Shown: positions 39,433-49,304 of the stretch, piece by piece
Numbering within the stretch: position 1 is the first letter of the stretch
Layout of the letters: each line of letters begins with the position of its first letter
DNA from: Secundilactobacillus yichangensis
GTDB lineage: Bacteria; Bacillota; Bacilli; Lactobacillales; Lactobacillaceae
NCBI RefSeq assembly: GCF_016861565.1
Contig: NZ_BOLK01000004.1
Coordinates: 124,001-188,000, forward strand
DNA: 64,000 nucleotides
Reading direction: 5' to 3'
Translations under genes and position numbers: made by a program
Notes under the pieces: generated by a model
What the model saw: only the letters and a program-made list of their open reading frames with translations
Databases searched by the model: none
What the model was told of the DNA's origin: nothing

Positions 39433-39505
39433 TGCCCGCTGGTCAAATTGGTTAAGACGTCGCCCTCTCAAGGCGGAGTTACGGGTTCGATCCCCGTGCG
39501 GGTGA
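39433..39505 (+). tRNA. tRNA-Glu (anticodon CUC)
   Basis: D-arm TGGTC...TTAAGAC, anticodon stem-loop TCGCC-CTCTCAA-GGCGG with anticodon CUC, T-arm ACGGG-TTCGATC-CCCGT. In the acceptor TGCCCGC / GCGGGTG the first two pairs are U-G and G-U wobbles, which is unusual. No encoded CCA. It is divergent from tRNA-Gln(CUG); the two read CAG and GAG. Confidence 0.85.
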
Positions 39506-39528
39506 TAACGCAACAGTATAGGTTACTC

Positions 39529-39577
39529 AAGAAGCCACAGAACGCTGATTCAACAGTGTTTTGGGCTTCTTTATTTT
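39529..39577 (+). terminator. tRNA-Glu terminator
   Basis: AAGAAGCC pairs with GGCTTCTT, with an inner ACACTG-type stem, followed by TATTTT. Confidence 0.75.
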
Positions 39578-39697
39578 CATCGGGATATTCTATTAGCGGA
39601 TTGTTTAATTTTTTATGTTTTTATTGAACATGCCGACAATTCTTTTCGAAATTTTGCTAGAGTGGTTTCAATAGATTTTTTATAAATGGAGGATATC

Positions 39698-40210
39698 ATG
39701 GTTTTTACTTGGGGCATTATTATCATTTTAGCGCTTGGAGTGATTTCGGGTTATCAAAGGGGATTTGTATCCGTTGTGATGTCACTGCTGGCTTATATTG
39801 TGGCCTGGCTCATTGCAACCATCTTCAGTCAGACTCTGGCTGAATTCCTATTTCACGCCTTTACTTCCTCCAGTTCAGTGGCAGTGCCAATTCCCAGAAT
39901 GTTATCTGGGGTGGTGTTCTTAGTGTTATTCAGTATTTCTTATTCAGTAGTTCGGCGAATTGGTCGAGATCTTAATTTAATTACGCGGTTACCAGTCATT
40001 CACTCTGTGAACGCGCTGGTCGGTGCAGCAATTAATTTTATCGTCCGCTATTTGTTGCTCTTTTTAGTTTTAAACAATCTGCTGCTGTTTCCTAATCAGT
40101 GGATTCAAACTCAGTACCAAGCCTCACCAGTTGCTCAAAATATCGTTAAGAACACCCCGGTAATGTCCAAGCAGTTACTGCAATCCTGGCAGCAGCATCA
40201 CGGTGATTAA
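39698..40210 (+). CDS. CvpA-family membrane protein
   Basis: 170 residues with four hydrophobic segments. The start FTWGIIIILALGVISGYQRG and the strand-loop GYQRGFVSVVMSLLAYIVAW match the CvpA family, known in other bacteria for colicin V production and envelope stress tolerance; the molecular role is unclear. The C-terminal 40 residues are hydrophilic. TGGAGGAT precedes the ATG at 39698. It is 33 nt before the next small gene, probably co-transcribed. Confidence 0.82.
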   Translation: MVFTWGIIIILALGVISGYQRGFVSVVMSLLAYIVAWLIATIFSQTLAEFLFHAFTSSSSVAVPIPRMLSGVVFLVLFSISYSVVRRIGRDLNLITRLPVIHSVNALVGAAINFIVRYLLLFLVLNNLLLFPNQWIQTQYQASPVAQNIVKNTPVMSKQLLQSWQQHHGD

Positions 40211-40243
40211 GATCTGAATGATTCAAGAAGGGAAGTGGGTTAA

Positions 40244-40450
40244 ATGATTTCAATGATCGTGTTAGGACTCATCATTTTCTTTGGACTGCGAATCTTTCTG
40301 GGTCTTTTCGGTTGGTTCTTTAAGATCCTAGGCCTCCTGCTTGTTGGCGGTTTGATTTTGGCCTTCGCGTCATCCTTTATTGGTATTTTTGCGATTGTGG
40401 TAATGGTGCTGTTTGGCAGCTGGATATTCAATGCGTTCTCAAATAGTTAA
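40244..40450 (+). CDS. Small hydrophobic membrane protein
   Basis: 68 residues, almost entirely hydrophobic: two to three short helices (MIVLGLIIFFGLRIFLGLFG, ILGLLLVGGLILAFASSFIG, FAIVVMVLFGSWIF). AAGAAGGGAAG precedes the ATG. No family recognised. It lies in the CvpA transcription unit and is followed by a strong terminator. Confidence 0.65.
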   Translation: MISMIVLGLIIFFGLRIFLGLFGWFFKILGLLLVGGLILAFASSFIGIFAIVVMVLFGSWIFNAFSNS

Positions 40451-40463
40451 CCTGGAGAATAAT

Positions 40464-40504
40464 AAAACCCCGAGATGAGCATGATTGTTCATCTCGGGGT
40501 TTTC
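40464..40504. terminator. Bidirectional terminator after the small membrane protein
   Basis: Perfect arms AAAACCCCGAGATGA / TCATCTCGGGGTTTT with loop GCATGATTGT. Confidence 0.93.
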
Positions 40505-40518
40505 TATAGCCAATTAGA

Positions 40519-40848
40519 TCATTCAAAGGAGAGATCTAACAGGTATAAGTTTTGATGTTTTAAGTGGCTGGTAGTGACCCAAACCTCACTATAATCAGGT
40601 TTTGATTGTTTTGTTAGCTCATAGAAATGGTTTAGAAGGTCGCCATTCTCACCTACAAACGAATCGGCTAATAAATTAACACTCAGTCGGTCACTTGGAA
40701 AATAAATTTCAGGATTAGAGACCTTCACGCTGTCGGGAATGCCAACTGTGACGGAGTTAGCGTACTGCCGCGGCTTGAAGACTACCCGGTCCGGATGCCT
40801 TTGAACGAAGGTGAGTACGTTGTAAATAGAATCAGAATTACTTGCCAA
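40519..40848 (-). CDS. Protein of unknown function (109 residues)
   Basis: Soluble. It begins ASNSDSIYNVLTFVQRHPD and has alternating strands (VWVTTSHLKHQNLYLLDLSFE at the end). The TTG at 40848 follows AAGAGG by 8 nt; an ATG at 40878 has no ribosome binding site. No family recognised. A single gene, divergent from ilvE. Confidence 0.65.
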   Translation of the reverse strand: MASNSDSIYNVLTFVQRHPDRVVFKPRQYANSVTVGIPDSVKVSNPEIYFPSDRLSVNLLADSFVGENGDLLNHFYELTKQSKPDYSEVWVTTSHLKHQNLYLLDLSFE

Positions 40849-40956
40849 GGAATTAACCTCTTTTCCCTTTAACTGCATTTGCTTGTACTGTCATTGTAGC
40901 AGATGGTGTGAGCTTGCCGCAAGATTTAGGTAGGCGTCTGAGTAACGGATGTGTGC

Positions 40957-40985
40957 TTGACAGCCCCACAGATTCAGCATACAAT
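40957..40985 (+). promoter_or_regulatory. ilvE promoter
   Basis: TTGACA (40957-40962), exactly 17 bp, TACAAT (40980-40985). GATTTTCTAATAATA at 41014-41028 is a loose match (four mismatches) to the CodY box and lies between the promoter and the gene. Confidence 0.65.
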
Positions 40986-41050
40986 TTATTAAAAATCAAT
41001 GAGCTTAGCTTATGATTTTCTAATAATACATTTGGCAAGGAGTGGTTCAA

Positions 41051-42088
41051 TTGACAAAAGCACCAGCACCTTCTGAAATTGATTGGCAAAACTTAGGTTT
41101 TAACTATATGGATCTCCCATATCGATTCTTAGCTCATTACAAAGACGGCAAATGGGACGATGGCGGACTCACTGAAGATTCTACGTTACATATTAATGAA
41201 GGTTCAACGGCGTTACATTATGGTCAGGCAGATTTTGAAGGTTTAAAGGCTTATCGTACTAAAAATGGCGATATTCAATTATTTCGGCCAGATCGTAATG
41301 CTGCCCGGATGCATAAGAGCTGTGAGCGGCTTTTGATGCCGCCATTTCCGGAGGACAAGTTTGTCGCGGCTGTTAAGTCAGTTGTGAAAGCAAACGCTGA
41401 TTATGTACCACCATATGGCACTGGCGGCACGCTATATTTACGTCCGCTCATGATTGGTGTTGGCGAAAATATTGGTGTTCATCCCGCACCAGAATATTTG
41501 TTCACGGTTTTTGCAATGCCGGTGGGTGCCTACTATAAGGGTGGCGTTAAACCAACAAACTTCACGACCTCTTACTACGATCGGGCAGCCCCTCACGGTA
41601 CTGGTCAGAGTAAGGTTGGCGGTAACTACGGCGGTAGTTTGCTTCCCGGTGACGAAGCTCATAAGGCTGGCTTCTCCGATGTCATTTATCTGGATCCAGC
41701 TACCCACACAAAGATTGAAGAAGCTGGTTCAGCTAACTTCTTTGGTATTACCAAGAATAATGAATTTGTAACGCCTAAATCAGATTCAATTTTGCCAAGT
41801 ATTACCAAATATTCCTTACTGTACTTAGCGGAGCATAACTTGGGAATGAAAGCGGTGGAAGGCGAAGTGTTTATTGATGACCTTGACCGCTTTACTGAAG
41901 CTGGTGCCATGGGTACAGCGGCGGTAATTGCGCCAATTGGCGGCATTGAATATAAGAATCAGCTCCACGTCTTTTATAGTGAAACTGAGGTTGGTCCAGT
42001 GACTCAAAAGCTGTACGATACTTTAACGGGAATTCAATTTGGTGACGTTGAAGCGCCAGAAGGGTGGATTCAAAAAGTCGACCTTTAA
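41051..42088 (+). CDS. ilvE: Branched-chain amino acid aminotransferase
   Basis: A PLP fold-type IV enzyme of 345 residues that transfers amino groups between leucine, isoleucine or valine and 2-oxoglutarate. STALHYGQADFEGLKAYR lies near residue 50. The PLP Lys is in TGQSKVGGNYGGSL, and EAGSANFFGI and GTAAVIAPIGGI are typical of the second half. The TTG at 41051 follows AAGGAG by 7 nt; the GTG at 41042 sits directly on that site. In lactic acid bacteria its activity starts branched-chain amino acid degradation to flavour acids. Confidence 0.96.
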   Translation: MTKAPAPSEIDWQNLGFNYMDLPYRFLAHYKDGKWDDGGLTEDSTLHINEGSTALHYGQADFEGLKAYRTKNGDIQLFRPDRNAARMHKSCERLLMPPFPEDKFVAAVKSVVKANADYVPPYGTGGTLYLRPLMIGVGENIGVHPAPEYLFTVFAMPVGAYYKGGVKPTNFTTSYYDRAAPHGTGQSKVGGNYGGSLLPGDEAHKAGFSDVIYLDPATHTKIEEAGSANFFGITKNNEFVTPKSDSILPSITKYSLLYLAEHNLGMKAVEGEVFIDDLDRFTEAGAMGTAAVIAPIGGIEYKNQLHVFYSETEVGPVTQKLYDTLTGIQFGDVEAPEGWIQKVDL

Positions 42089-42111
42089 TTTTTAATAGAT
42101 TTAGTAAAGAT

Positions 42112-42153
42112 AAGGCCAGTAACTTCCTAAATGATGGGGCAGTTGCTGGCCTT
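42112..42153 (+). terminator. ilvE terminator (weak T-run)
   Basis: Arms AAGGCCAGTAAC / GTTGCTGGCCTT; only a poor T-run (ATGTTATT) follows. Confidence 0.6.
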
Positions 42154-42194
42154 ATGTTATTCTAGAGAAAAACGGGTAAGGGGTCTTGAAGCAA

Positions 42195-43220
42195 ATGTAT
42201 GAGAAAACGGTTGAAGCAATAAAGCAGCTTGTTAACGACTGGACAGTTCCTGGTGTCAGCTATGCTTTTATTGATGGTCAGCGGGTCAAAACGGGGCTGT
42301 ACGGAGCTGAAGCTTTGGTTCCAGGCTATGAACCATTAAAGCCTGACCAGCTCTATGATGTGGCATCTTTGACGAAGGTAGTGGGTACTGTAAACGTCAT
42401 TATGCAGCTGCTCTCTGCGGGTAAGCTTTCACTGACGGATACTGTTCACCAGTTTCTGCCAGTGTGGCAAGATACTCGAGTCACGATCAGACATCTACTG
42501 ACCCATACTTCAGGAATCACCGGCTATATTCCGCATCGTGATAAGCTGACTGCCAGTGAGTTGCACCAAGCGTTATTAGGCTTGCACGTGGGTGAGGACT
42601 TCGAACAGAGAATGGTTTATTCAGACGTTAATTTTATTTTTCTAGGCTGGATAGCTGAAGCCATTTTGGGTGAGTCCATTCAAACGTTGATTACTCAAAT
42701 GGTCTTACGGCCGTTAGAAATGAATGACAGCACCTTTCAGCCGGCTGATCCAACGCGTTGCGTGCCGACGGAGGTTTCAGCAACGCGCGGGCCGATTCGT
42801 GGCGTGGTTCATGATCCTAAAGCCTTTGTTTTAAGGGATCACTGTGGATCAGCTGGGCTGTTCAGTACGTTGAATGATCTGGTTAAGTTTGAACAGGCCA
42901 TGCTATTTAATCGTAAATTGCCAATGACCCAGGTACAAAAGGCCGATTTATTAAATGATCAGACGCCATTGCGTCATCAGTGGCGGTCATTTGGCTGGGC
43001 ATTGCTGCAAACGTCGTTGCCGACACCGCACCGCTGCATTTGGCATAGTGGCTATACAGGGACAGCTCTAGTGCTGGATCTAACAACCAATCAAGGGATG
43101 GTGTTCCTATCTAACCGAGTTCACCCTAAAGCGCCTAACGAGCCGTTTTTAGCTCGCAGGAACGCAATCATTAACACTTACTTAGGCGAAAAGACTAGTG
43201 TTGCAATCAAGCAAGATTAA
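42195..43220 (+). CDS. Serine hydrolase, beta-lactamase class C/esterase family
   Basis: 341 residues with the penicillin-recognising fold. The nucleophile Ser58-x-x-Lys61 is in DVASLTKVVG and the Tyr-x-Asn box is YSDVN. TIRHLLTHTSGITGYIP and the late HSGYTGTALVLD are typical of the EstB/D-aminopeptidase-like class. No signal peptide, so it is cytoplasmic, probably an esterase or peptidase rather than a beta-lactamase. The ATG at 42195 has AAGGGG about 12 nt upstream; TTG at 42186 is the alternative. Confidence 0.88.
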   Translation: MYEKTVEAIKQLVNDWTVPGVSYAFIDGQRVKTGLYGAEALVPGYEPLKPDQLYDVASLTKVVGTVNVIMQLLSAGKLSLTDTVHQFLPVWQDTRVTIRHLLTHTSGITGYIPHRDKLTASELHQALLGLHVGEDFEQRMVYSDVNFIFLGWIAEAILGESIQTLITQMVLRPLEMNDSTFQPADPTRCVPTEVSATRGPIRGVVHDPKAFVLRDHCGSAGLFSTLNDLVKFEQAMLFNRKLPMTQVQKADLLNDQTPLRHQWRSFGWALLQTSLPTPHRCIWHSGYTGTALVLDLTTNQGMVFLSNRVHPKAPNEPFLARRNAIINTYLGEKTSVAIKQD

Positions 43221-43228
43221 GCCAAACA

Positions 43229-43278
43229 AAAAGCACCATGATCTAGTCAGTTCAACTGATAAATCATGGTGCTTCTTT
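43229..43278. terminator. Bidirectional terminator between the serine hydrolase gene and gatD
   Basis: Arms AAGCACCATGAT / ATCATGGTGCTT with an inner CAGTT/AACTG, T-rich on both sides. Confidence 0.88.
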
Positions 43279-43291
43279 AATTTAGTCATGA

Positions 43292-43996
43292 TTAAAAAGT
43301 AGCTGCAATCGGTAATGCTTCTTGCTGTGTTAAATCAGCATCCGGATAGCTGCGTTTTAGTGCAGCCACTAACAGCCGCTTAGCGAGGTTGCCATTTCTG
43401 GTCAAAATTGGGCCGTGAAAGTAGGAGCAGAAAACGTTTTTGTAAATGGCGCCTTCAGTACCATCTTCACCGTTATTACCCTTGCCTTCGATCACGTTAC
43501 CCAATGGGCGTTCGTTCTTGCCGAGAAAAGTGCGGCCCTGATGATTTTCAAAACCGTGGTAGGTTTCACCGGTTTCTTCGTTTTTGATCACGATATCGCC
43601 AATGAAACGGTGATTGTCCTGCGATAAGGTGTAATGATCAAGAGCGCCAATACCGGGGATCTTATCGCCCTTGGCATCCACGTAGTAGTGGCCTAACAGT
43701 TGAAAACCGCCGCAAATGGCCAGCACTGGACCGCCATCTTCAATGAAATCGGTAAGTGCCTGCTTTTTGGTTTGGATATCCTTTGAAACAATGACTTGTT
43801 CAAAGTCTTGACCGCCACCGAAAAAGGCCATGTCGTATTTATCAGCGTCGAAGTCTTGGTCAAGGCTCACGACTTCCACGTTTAATTTAACGTCCATCTG
43901 TTTTGCATAGTAGTTTAACGCTAGGATATTACCAACGTCACCGTAAGTATTCATCAGGTCGCCGTAAAGGTGAGCCACGTTTAATTCGTAGGTCAT
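43292..43996 (-). CDS. gatD: Lipid II isoglutaminyl synthase, glutaminase subunit GatD
   Basis: A class I glutamine amidotransferase of 234 residues that supplies ammonia to MurT for amidation of the D-Glu of lipid II. The nucleophile is Cys95 in [15 protein letters not shown]; the catalytic His region is [10 protein letters not shown]. The start overlaps the murT stop by 4 nt (ATGA). Amidation is needed for efficient cross-linking, and modifies sensitivity to lysozyme and beta-lactams. Confidence 0.95.
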   Translation of the reverse strand: MTYELNVAHLYGDLMNTYGDVGNILALNYYAKQMDVKLNVEVVSLDQDFDADKYDMAFFGGGQDFEQVIVSKDIQTKKQALTDFIEDGGPVLAICGGFQLLGHYYVDAKGDKIPGIGALDHYTLSQDNHRFIGDIVIKNEETGETYHGFENHQGRTFLGKNERPLGNVIEGKGNNGEDGTEGAIYKNVFCSYFHGPILTRNGNLAKRLLVAALKRSYPDADLTQQEALPIAATF

Positions 43997-45342
43997 GCTC
44001 CCATACCCTCCTTGATATAGCCCTGATCGGCTAATAATTTCCGTAATTGTAACACAGCCGTGTAGGTTGCCAAAACATAAACGTGCTCGGTTGGTAAAGT
44101 CTTAATCTTTTCCACGACATCTTTCAGTTCCGGTACAACTGCGTGTTTGTCATCGGGGACGCCGGCCACTTTTAGGCGGAAGGTGATGTCCTTGTAGCGC
44201 TCACCACCGGTAATATAAGCGGGAATGTTCAAACTGGGCAGCTTTTCAAAGTTACCGTCCCAGATCCAGCTGGTATCGATGCCGTCCGCGTAGTTGGCAT
44301 TCAGCAGACCCACGAACGAAAAGGGCTTTTTATCCGTTGCAATCATATCCAGGACTTGGTTAAGACCAACCGGATTTTTGACCAAGATCAAGGTCACTTG
44401 CTTGCCATCTAAATTGATGACTTCCTGACGGCCGAAGACTTTTTTATCTTCGCTAAACGCTTTATCGATCTGTTCTGGTGTCACGCCTAAGAAGCGGCCC
44501 ACCGCGTAAGCAGCTAAAGCATTATAAATGTTGTATAACCCGCCAATTTCAATTTTCATCGAGTGACCGTCAACTTCGAATTGTGAACTGGTTGGTGTCA
44601 GGTCGGTAACTTCGGTGACAGTGTATTTAAGTTCTGGCCGTGAGTAACCGCAGTTCGGGCAGAAGTACTTGCCCAAGTTACTGTAGGTCAAATATCTGTA
44701 GTGCAGAATATGCTGACAGTTCGGGCACAATACGCCATCAGTATTCGGCTTTGCCTTAATGTCGTTTTCTTCTGCCTGCTTAAAGCCGTAATAAATGATC
44801 GGGTTGGGCAGGTTCTTTGAGTGGAAAATGGGGGCGTCACCGTTGGCAATAATGGTTGCTTCAGGTGCTAAAGCAACGCCATCGATGATTTTTTGGTAGG
44901 TGGTGTAAATTTCACCGTAACGGTCCATTTGGTCCCGGAAGATATTTGTGAAGACAAACGCCTTAGGCTTGATATATTTAGTTACCTTGATCACGTTAGC
45001 TTCGTCCACTTCCAGTACGGCGATTGGCCGAGCGCCCTTAACTTTGGGAGCACGAAGAAAAGTGGTGACGATTCCCTGTTCCATGTTTGATCCGGTGGGG
45101 TTGGTTAAGATGTTAGTGTATTTTTGTTTTAAGACCCGCACGGTTAAGGCAGTGGTCAAAGTCTTACCATTGGTACCGGTAATGACAATGACATCGTAGT
45201 TTTGACCCAGGTGTTTGAGAATCTCCGGATCAATTTTAGTTGTAATTTTGCCTGGCAGTGAACTGCCGCCCTTTAAAAACGTATGCAGAAACCAGTATGA
45301 GGATCTGCCCGCAAAGGCAGCTACGGTACTTCGTAAGGTCAT
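43993..45342 (-). CDS. murT: Lipid II isoglutaminyl synthase, ligase subunit MurT
   Basis: A Mur ligase-like ATPase of 449 residues. The P-loop [17 protein letters not shown] is near residue 50. A Cys4 zinc ribbon, CPNCQHIL and [12 protein letters not shown], about 200-235, is specific to MurT. The C-terminal DUF1727 domain interacts with GatD. The ATG at 45342 ([17 protein letters not shown]) has AAGGAG 8 nt upstream; the 22 in-frame codons before it start without a site. Confidence 0.95.
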   Translation of the reverse strand: MTLRSTVAAFAGRSSYWFLHTFLKGGSSLPGKITTKIDPEILKHLGQNYDVIVITGTNGKTLTTALTVRVLKQKYTNILTNPTGSNMEQGIVTTFLRAPKVKGARPIAVLEVDEANVIKVTKYIKPKAFVFTNIFRDQMDRYGEIYTTYQKIIDGVALAPEATIIANGDAPIFHSKNLPNPIIYYGFKQAEENDIKAKPNTDGVLCPNCQHILHYRYLTYSNLGKYFCPNCGYSRPELKYTVTEVTDLTPTSSQFEVDGHSMKIEIGGLYNIYNALAAYAVGRFLGVTPEQIDKAFSEDKKVFGRQEVINLDGKQVTLILVKNPVGLNQVLDMIATDKKPFSFVGLLNANYADGIDTSWIWDGNFEKLPSLNIPAYITGGERYKDITFRLKVAGVPDDKHAVVPELKDVVEKIKTLPTEHVYVLATYTAVLQLRKLLADQGYIKEGMGA

Positions 45343-45571
45343 TGTTTTCGCTCCTTGTCCCGCGTTACTCGGCTGAGTGACAGCGGGAACTATTATTTTC
45401 GATTTCACTAAGCATTTATTTTACCATGTTTCAACTAAATAAGCGGTGAACCAGCGCTGATTTAATCAAAAAAACGATTTCACCACTGAATATCGTTCGG
45501 CAAAGGGTGAATTTTAGTCCTAAATCCGCTATAATAGATGAGAAATTTGCGAAGAGTGGAGACTGAGACTA

Positions 45572-46159
45572 TTGGCACAGTTATTTTTTAAGTACGGGGC
45601 AATGAACAGTGGTAAAACCATTGAGATTTTAAAGGTAGCACACAACTACGAGGAACAAAATAAACCGGTTATTATTATGACCAGTGGCAAAGATAGTCGC
45701 GATGGTGTCGGCATCGTTTCAAGCCGGATTGGTTTGAAGCGCGAAGCAATACCCGTTTTTCATGATGATGATATCTTTAAGATGGTTGAGAAGATCAACC
45801 CCAAAGCTAATTGTGTATTGATCGATGAAGCTCAATTTTTGACCAAGGCTCACGTGTTTGAGCTGGCTAAGATCGTGGATGAATTAAAAATTCCCGTGAT
45901 GGCCTTTGGGTTAAAAAACGATTTCCGAAACGAGCTGTTTGAAGGGTCAAAATACCTGTTACTGTACGCGGACAAGCTTGAAGAAATGAAAACGATTTGC
46001 TGGTTTTGCGCTAAAAAAGCCACGATGAACCTCCGTTTTCACGATAATAAACCGGTTTACGAGGGTGAACAGATTCAAATCGGCGGTAACGAGTCATATT
46101 ACCCCGTCTGCAGAAAACACTACTATAATCCACCAATGGATATATTAGGCGAAGAATAG
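45572..46159 (+). CDS. tdk: Thymidine kinase
   Basis: A TK1-type enzyme of 195 residues phosphorylating thymidine. The Walker [13 protein letters not shown] is near residue 9, the DEAQFL Walker B near 90. The zinc lasso has CWFCAKKA and a late [11 protein letters not shown]. The TTG start at 45572 is preceded by GTGGAGA at a long spacing of 13 nt. It begins the tdk-prfA-prmC-sua5 run common in lactobacilli. Confidence 0.95.
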   Translation: MAQLFFKYGAMNSGKTIEILKVAHNYEEQNKPVIIMTSGKDSRDGVGIVSSRIGLKREAIPVFHDDDIFKMVEKINPKANCVLIDEAQFLTKAHVFELAKIVDELKIPVMAFGLKNDFRNELFEGSKYLLLYADKLEEMKTICWFCAKKATMNLRFHDNKPVYEGEQIQIGGNESYYPVCRKHYYNPPMDILGEE

Positions 46160-46169
46160 GAGAGTTAAC

Positions 46170-47249
46170 ATGGACGAAATGTTCGATAGATTACAAACGC
46201 TGGTCGATCGTTATGATGAACTTAACGAATTAATCAGTGATCCGGAAATAATCGCCGATACCCGGCGATTTATGGAATTATCTAAGGAAGAAGCTGACCT
46301 TAGAGAAACGGTGGAAGCTTACCGGAAGTACCAAAAAGTCACCAGCCAGATCGACGAAGATAATGAGATGCTTCGCGAAAAGCTTGACGATGACATGAGC
46401 AGTATGGTTAAAGACGAGTTAAAAGACTTAGAAACGCAAAAAGAAAAACTGGAAGATCAGATTCGAATTTTGCTGCTCCCGAAGGATCCTAACGATGATA
46501 AAAACATCGTGATGGAGATCCACGGGGCTGCTGGCGGTGATGAAGCTAGTTTGTTTGCGGCCGACCTTTTTGATATGTATTCCCGTTACGCTGAAAAGCA
46601 GGGCTGGAAGGTTGAAGTTGTCGACAAAAACGAAACTGAAGTTGGCGGCTTTAAGGAAATCGTTATGCTGATCAGCGGTGACAAAGTTTATTCTAAGCTG
46701 AAATACGAGAGCGGTGCCCACCGGGTTCAACGGGTGCCAGTTACTGAATCTGCAGGTCGTCTGCACACTTCTACGGCGACTGTTGGGGTCATGCCTGAAG
46801 CGGAAGACGTTGATATTGATATTGATCCAAAGGATATTCGAACCGATGTTTACCGTTCTTCTGGGGCTGGTGGTCAGCATATCAACAAAACCAGTTCTGC
46901 TGTTCGGATGACCCACTTGCCAACCGGTATCGTGGTTGCCATGCAGGATGAACGTTCACAGCAGCAAAACCGTGCTAAGGCCATGAAAATTTTACGTGCC
47001 CGGGTTTATAACTACTACCACGAGCAAGAAGAAAGTGCCTACGATGAAAAGCGGAAGTCAGCTGTTGGGACGGGGGATCGTTCGGAACGGATTCGAACTT
47101 ATAACTATCCTCAAAACCGGGTTACCGATCACCGAATCGGTCTGACCCTGAACAAGCTGGATAAAATTATGAATGGTGATTTGGATGATATCATTGATGC
47201 TTTGATTTTGTATGATCAAACGCAAAAGATGGAGCAGCTTAATGGCTAA
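46170..47249 (+). CDS. prfA: Peptide chain release factor 1
   Basis: Reads UAA/UAG and triggers peptide release. The GGQ motif is in [17 protein letters not shown] near residue 230, where the Gln is methylated by PrmC, the next gene. [18 protein letters not shown] contains the P-x-T codon-recognition tripeptide. 359 residues. It begins 10 nt after tdk, and prmC overlaps its end by 8 nt. Confidence 0.98.
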   Translation: MDEMFDRLQTLVDRYDELNELISDPEIIADTRRFMELSKEEADLRETVEAYRKYQKVTSQIDEDNEMLREKLDDDMSSMVKDELKDLETQKEKLEDQIRILLLPKDPNDDKNIVMEIHGAAGGDEASLFAADLFDMYSRYAEKQGWKVEVVDKNETEVGGFKEIVMLISGDKVYSKLKYESGAHRVQRVPVTESAGRLHTSTATVGVMPEAEDVDIDIDPKDIRTDVYRSSGAGGQHINKTSSAVRMTHLPTGIVVAMQDERSQQQNRAKAMKILRARVYNYYHEQEESAYDEKRKSAVGTGDRSERIRTYNYPQNRVTDHRIGLTLNKLDKIMNGDLDDIIDALILYDQTQKMEQLNG

Positions 47250-48084
47250 TCGTACTTACTATGAAGCCCTCAAATGGGCTTCTTTGTTTGTTCAAAAAGA
47301 ACAGTTAGACGAATCGGCAGCCTCTTATCTACTGCAGGCACTGAGTCATTTAGACCAGACGCACCTGTTAATTAATTACCGAAAGCCGATTCCCGCTGCG
47401 TTGGATCAACGCTATATCGAGGCAATCAACCAGTATGTAGCTGGCACCCCGCCCCAGTATATTATTGGGACGGCACCGTTTTACGGTGAACAGTTCGTGG
47501 TGAACAAAAACGTGCTGATTCCCCGGCAGGAAACCGAAGAACTGGTAGAGTGGATTTTAACCGCCAACCCGCAGTTGACATTGTCAGTTTTGGATGTTGG
47601 TACGGGCAGCGGTGCCATTGGCGTTACGCTGAAGAAGCAGCGTCCTAACTGGCAGGTCACACTTTCTGATTTATCTGGTGCGGCACTGAAAGTAGCTCAG
47701 GAGAACGCTAACCGGCTGAATGCTTCTGTCGTCACGGTTCAAGGAGACTTGCTGACGCCGGTTGCTGGTTCTCAGTTTGACTTAATTGTCAGTAATCCGC
47801 CCTATATTTCACATGGAGAAGAAGCTGAAATGGATGCTGATGTATTAGCTTCCGAACCGAAAATAGCACTGTTTGCGGATCACGATGGTCTAGCTATCTA
47901 TGAACGTTTAGCTGATCAGCTTAAACAGGGCGTGGTGAAAACTAAGCAGGTGTTTCTTGAAATTGGTTTTCAGCAAGGATCAACCGTCAAACGGATTTTC
48001 AAGACACGCTTTCCCAGTGCTTCAGTGACTGTCCGTCAGGATATGGCCGGCCATGATCGGATGGTTCGGATCACGTTTAATTAG
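47242..48084 (+). CDS. prmC: Release factor glutamine methyltransferase
   Basis: The SAM enzyme that methylates the GGQ glutamine of RF1 and RF2. SAM-binding [15 protein letters not shown] near residue 115 and the catalytic NPPYI ([14 protein letters not shown]) near 182 are present. The N-terminal helical domain precedes. 280 residues. The ATG at 47242 lies within the last codons of prfA, with TGGAGCAG upstream, indicating coupling. Confidence 0.96.
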   Translation: MANRTYYEALKWASLFVQKEQLDESAASYLLQALSHLDQTHLLINYRKPIPAALDQRYIEAINQYVAGTPPQYIIGTAPFYGEQFVVNKNVLIPRQETEELVEWILTANPQLTLSVLDVGTGSGAIGVTLKKQRPNWQVTLSDLSGAALKVAQENANRLNASVVTVQGDLLTPVAGSQFDLIVSNPPYISHGEEAEMDADVLASEPKIALFADHDGLAIYERLADQLKQGVVKTKQVFLEIGFQQGSTVKRIFKTRFPSASVTVRQDMAGHDRMVRITFN

Positions 48085-48120
48085 AGCTATCATTCTTTAA
48101 CAAGAATAGGAGTAATATGT

Positions 48121-49137
48121 ATGGAAACTAAAATTTTTAAACCAGATGAAGTTGAAGCAGCAGCACAATTGCTTAAACAAGGTGAGCTGGTTGCCTTTCC
48201 AACCGAAACGGTTTATGGCTTAGGAGCGGACGCAACAAACGAACAGGCTGCCAGCAACGTTTACAAAGCTAAGGGCCGTCCTAGTGACAACCCTCTGATC
48301 GTCACCGTTTCTTCAATCAAAATGGTGGAACATTACGCTCAGCCGTTATCGGATCAAGTAAAACAGCTGATGGCTAAGTTCTGGCCGGGTTCACTGACCA
48401 TTGTTTTGCCGCTTAAGCCGGGTACTTTGTCGAAAACGGTTACTGGTGGGCTTGATACCGCTGCTTTTCGGATGCCTAAGAATCAGGTCACATTGAAACT
48501 GATTGCCACCGCAGGGATCCCCATTGTTGGCCCCTCAGCTAACACGTCTGGGAAACCTAGTCCAACGTTAGCCAAGCACGTTTACCATGACTTAAACGGC
48601 AAGATTGCGGGTATTGTAGACGACGGACCAACTCAGGTCGGGGTAGAGTCCACGATCATCGATATGTCTACCGGCACACCAACTATTTTGCGTCCAGGGG
48701 CCGTGACAGTCGCTGAATTAGAGCAGGTTATTGGCGATGTGAAAGCTGACCATCACCACGTTGGCGCCAACGAAACTCCTAAGGCACCAGGGATGAAGTA
48801 TAAGCATTATGCTCCCAGTGCCCAGGTGGAAATTGTGGACCACCCAGCCGACTTTGACGCGGCCATGGAATGGGCTTCAAAGCAAAATGAAGCAATTGGT
48901 GTCATGGCAACTGATGATGTTTTATCTCATTTGTCGGTACCGGAAAACGTCGAAACCTATTCTTTAGGTAAGGACATTCAAAGTGCCACGCACTTGTTAT
49001 TCGCTGGTCTACGCCATTTCGACTTGGAATCAGAAGTGAAGATTATTTTCACGGAAGGGTTTGACAGTACCGATTTAGGCGCAGCTTACATGAACCGGTT
49101 AGACAAGTCGGCCGGTGGCATGCATTTTACGAAATAA
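48121..49137 (+). CDS. sua5: Threonylcarbamoyl-AMP synthase (Sua5 type)
   Basis: Makes threonylcarbamoyl-AMP from threonine, bicarbonate and ATP for t6A, working with TsaE (4498) and others. The YrdC domain (GELVAFPTETVYGLGADAT, KGRPSDNPLIVTV, VGPSANTSGKPSPT) occupies residues 1-200. Sua5 C-terminal domain follows after a linker APGMKYKHYAP. 338 residues, so Sua5 rather than the short TsaC. It is 36 nt after prmC. Confidence 0.95.
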   Translation: METKIFKPDEVEAAAQLLKQGELVAFPTETVYGLGADATNEQAASNVYKAKGRPSDNPLIVTVSSIKMVEHYAQPLSDQVKQLMAKFWPGSLTIVLPLKPGTLSKTVTGGLDTAAFRMPKNQVTLKLIATAGIPIVGPSANTSGKPSPTLAKHVYHDLNGKIAGIVDDGPTQVGVESTIIDMSTGTPTILRPGAVTVAELEQVIGDVKADHHHVGANETPKAPGMKYKHYAPSAQVEIVDHPADFDAAMEWASKQNEAIGVMATDDVLSHLSVPENVETYSLGKDIQSATHLLFAGLRHFDLESEVKIIFTEGFDSTDLGAAYMNRLDKSAGGMHFTK

Positions 49138-49160
49138 ATTCAGCTTTTATATGAACAATT

Positions 49161-49222
49161 AAATAAACGGTTAAGCAATAGTTCGTGTCCTACGGATGAA
49201 TATTGCTTAACCGTTTATTTTT
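49161..49222. terminator. Terminator of the tdk-prfA-prmC-sua5 unit
   Basis: Perfect 20-nt arms, AAATAAACGGTTAAGCAATA and its complement, with a 20-nt loop and a T-run. Confidence 0.92.
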
Positions 49223-49304
49223 GTTTGCCTTTTAAGGTCTAGACCCTTTCTTTTTAGTATTAAATTTGTTAAACTAAGGCATACTAAATGCCAAGGAGCT
49301 GATT

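Noticed and set aside
41000-41050. T-box or leader attenuator before ilvE
   Set aside because: The leader is too short (about 60 nt) and lacks the T-box sequence.
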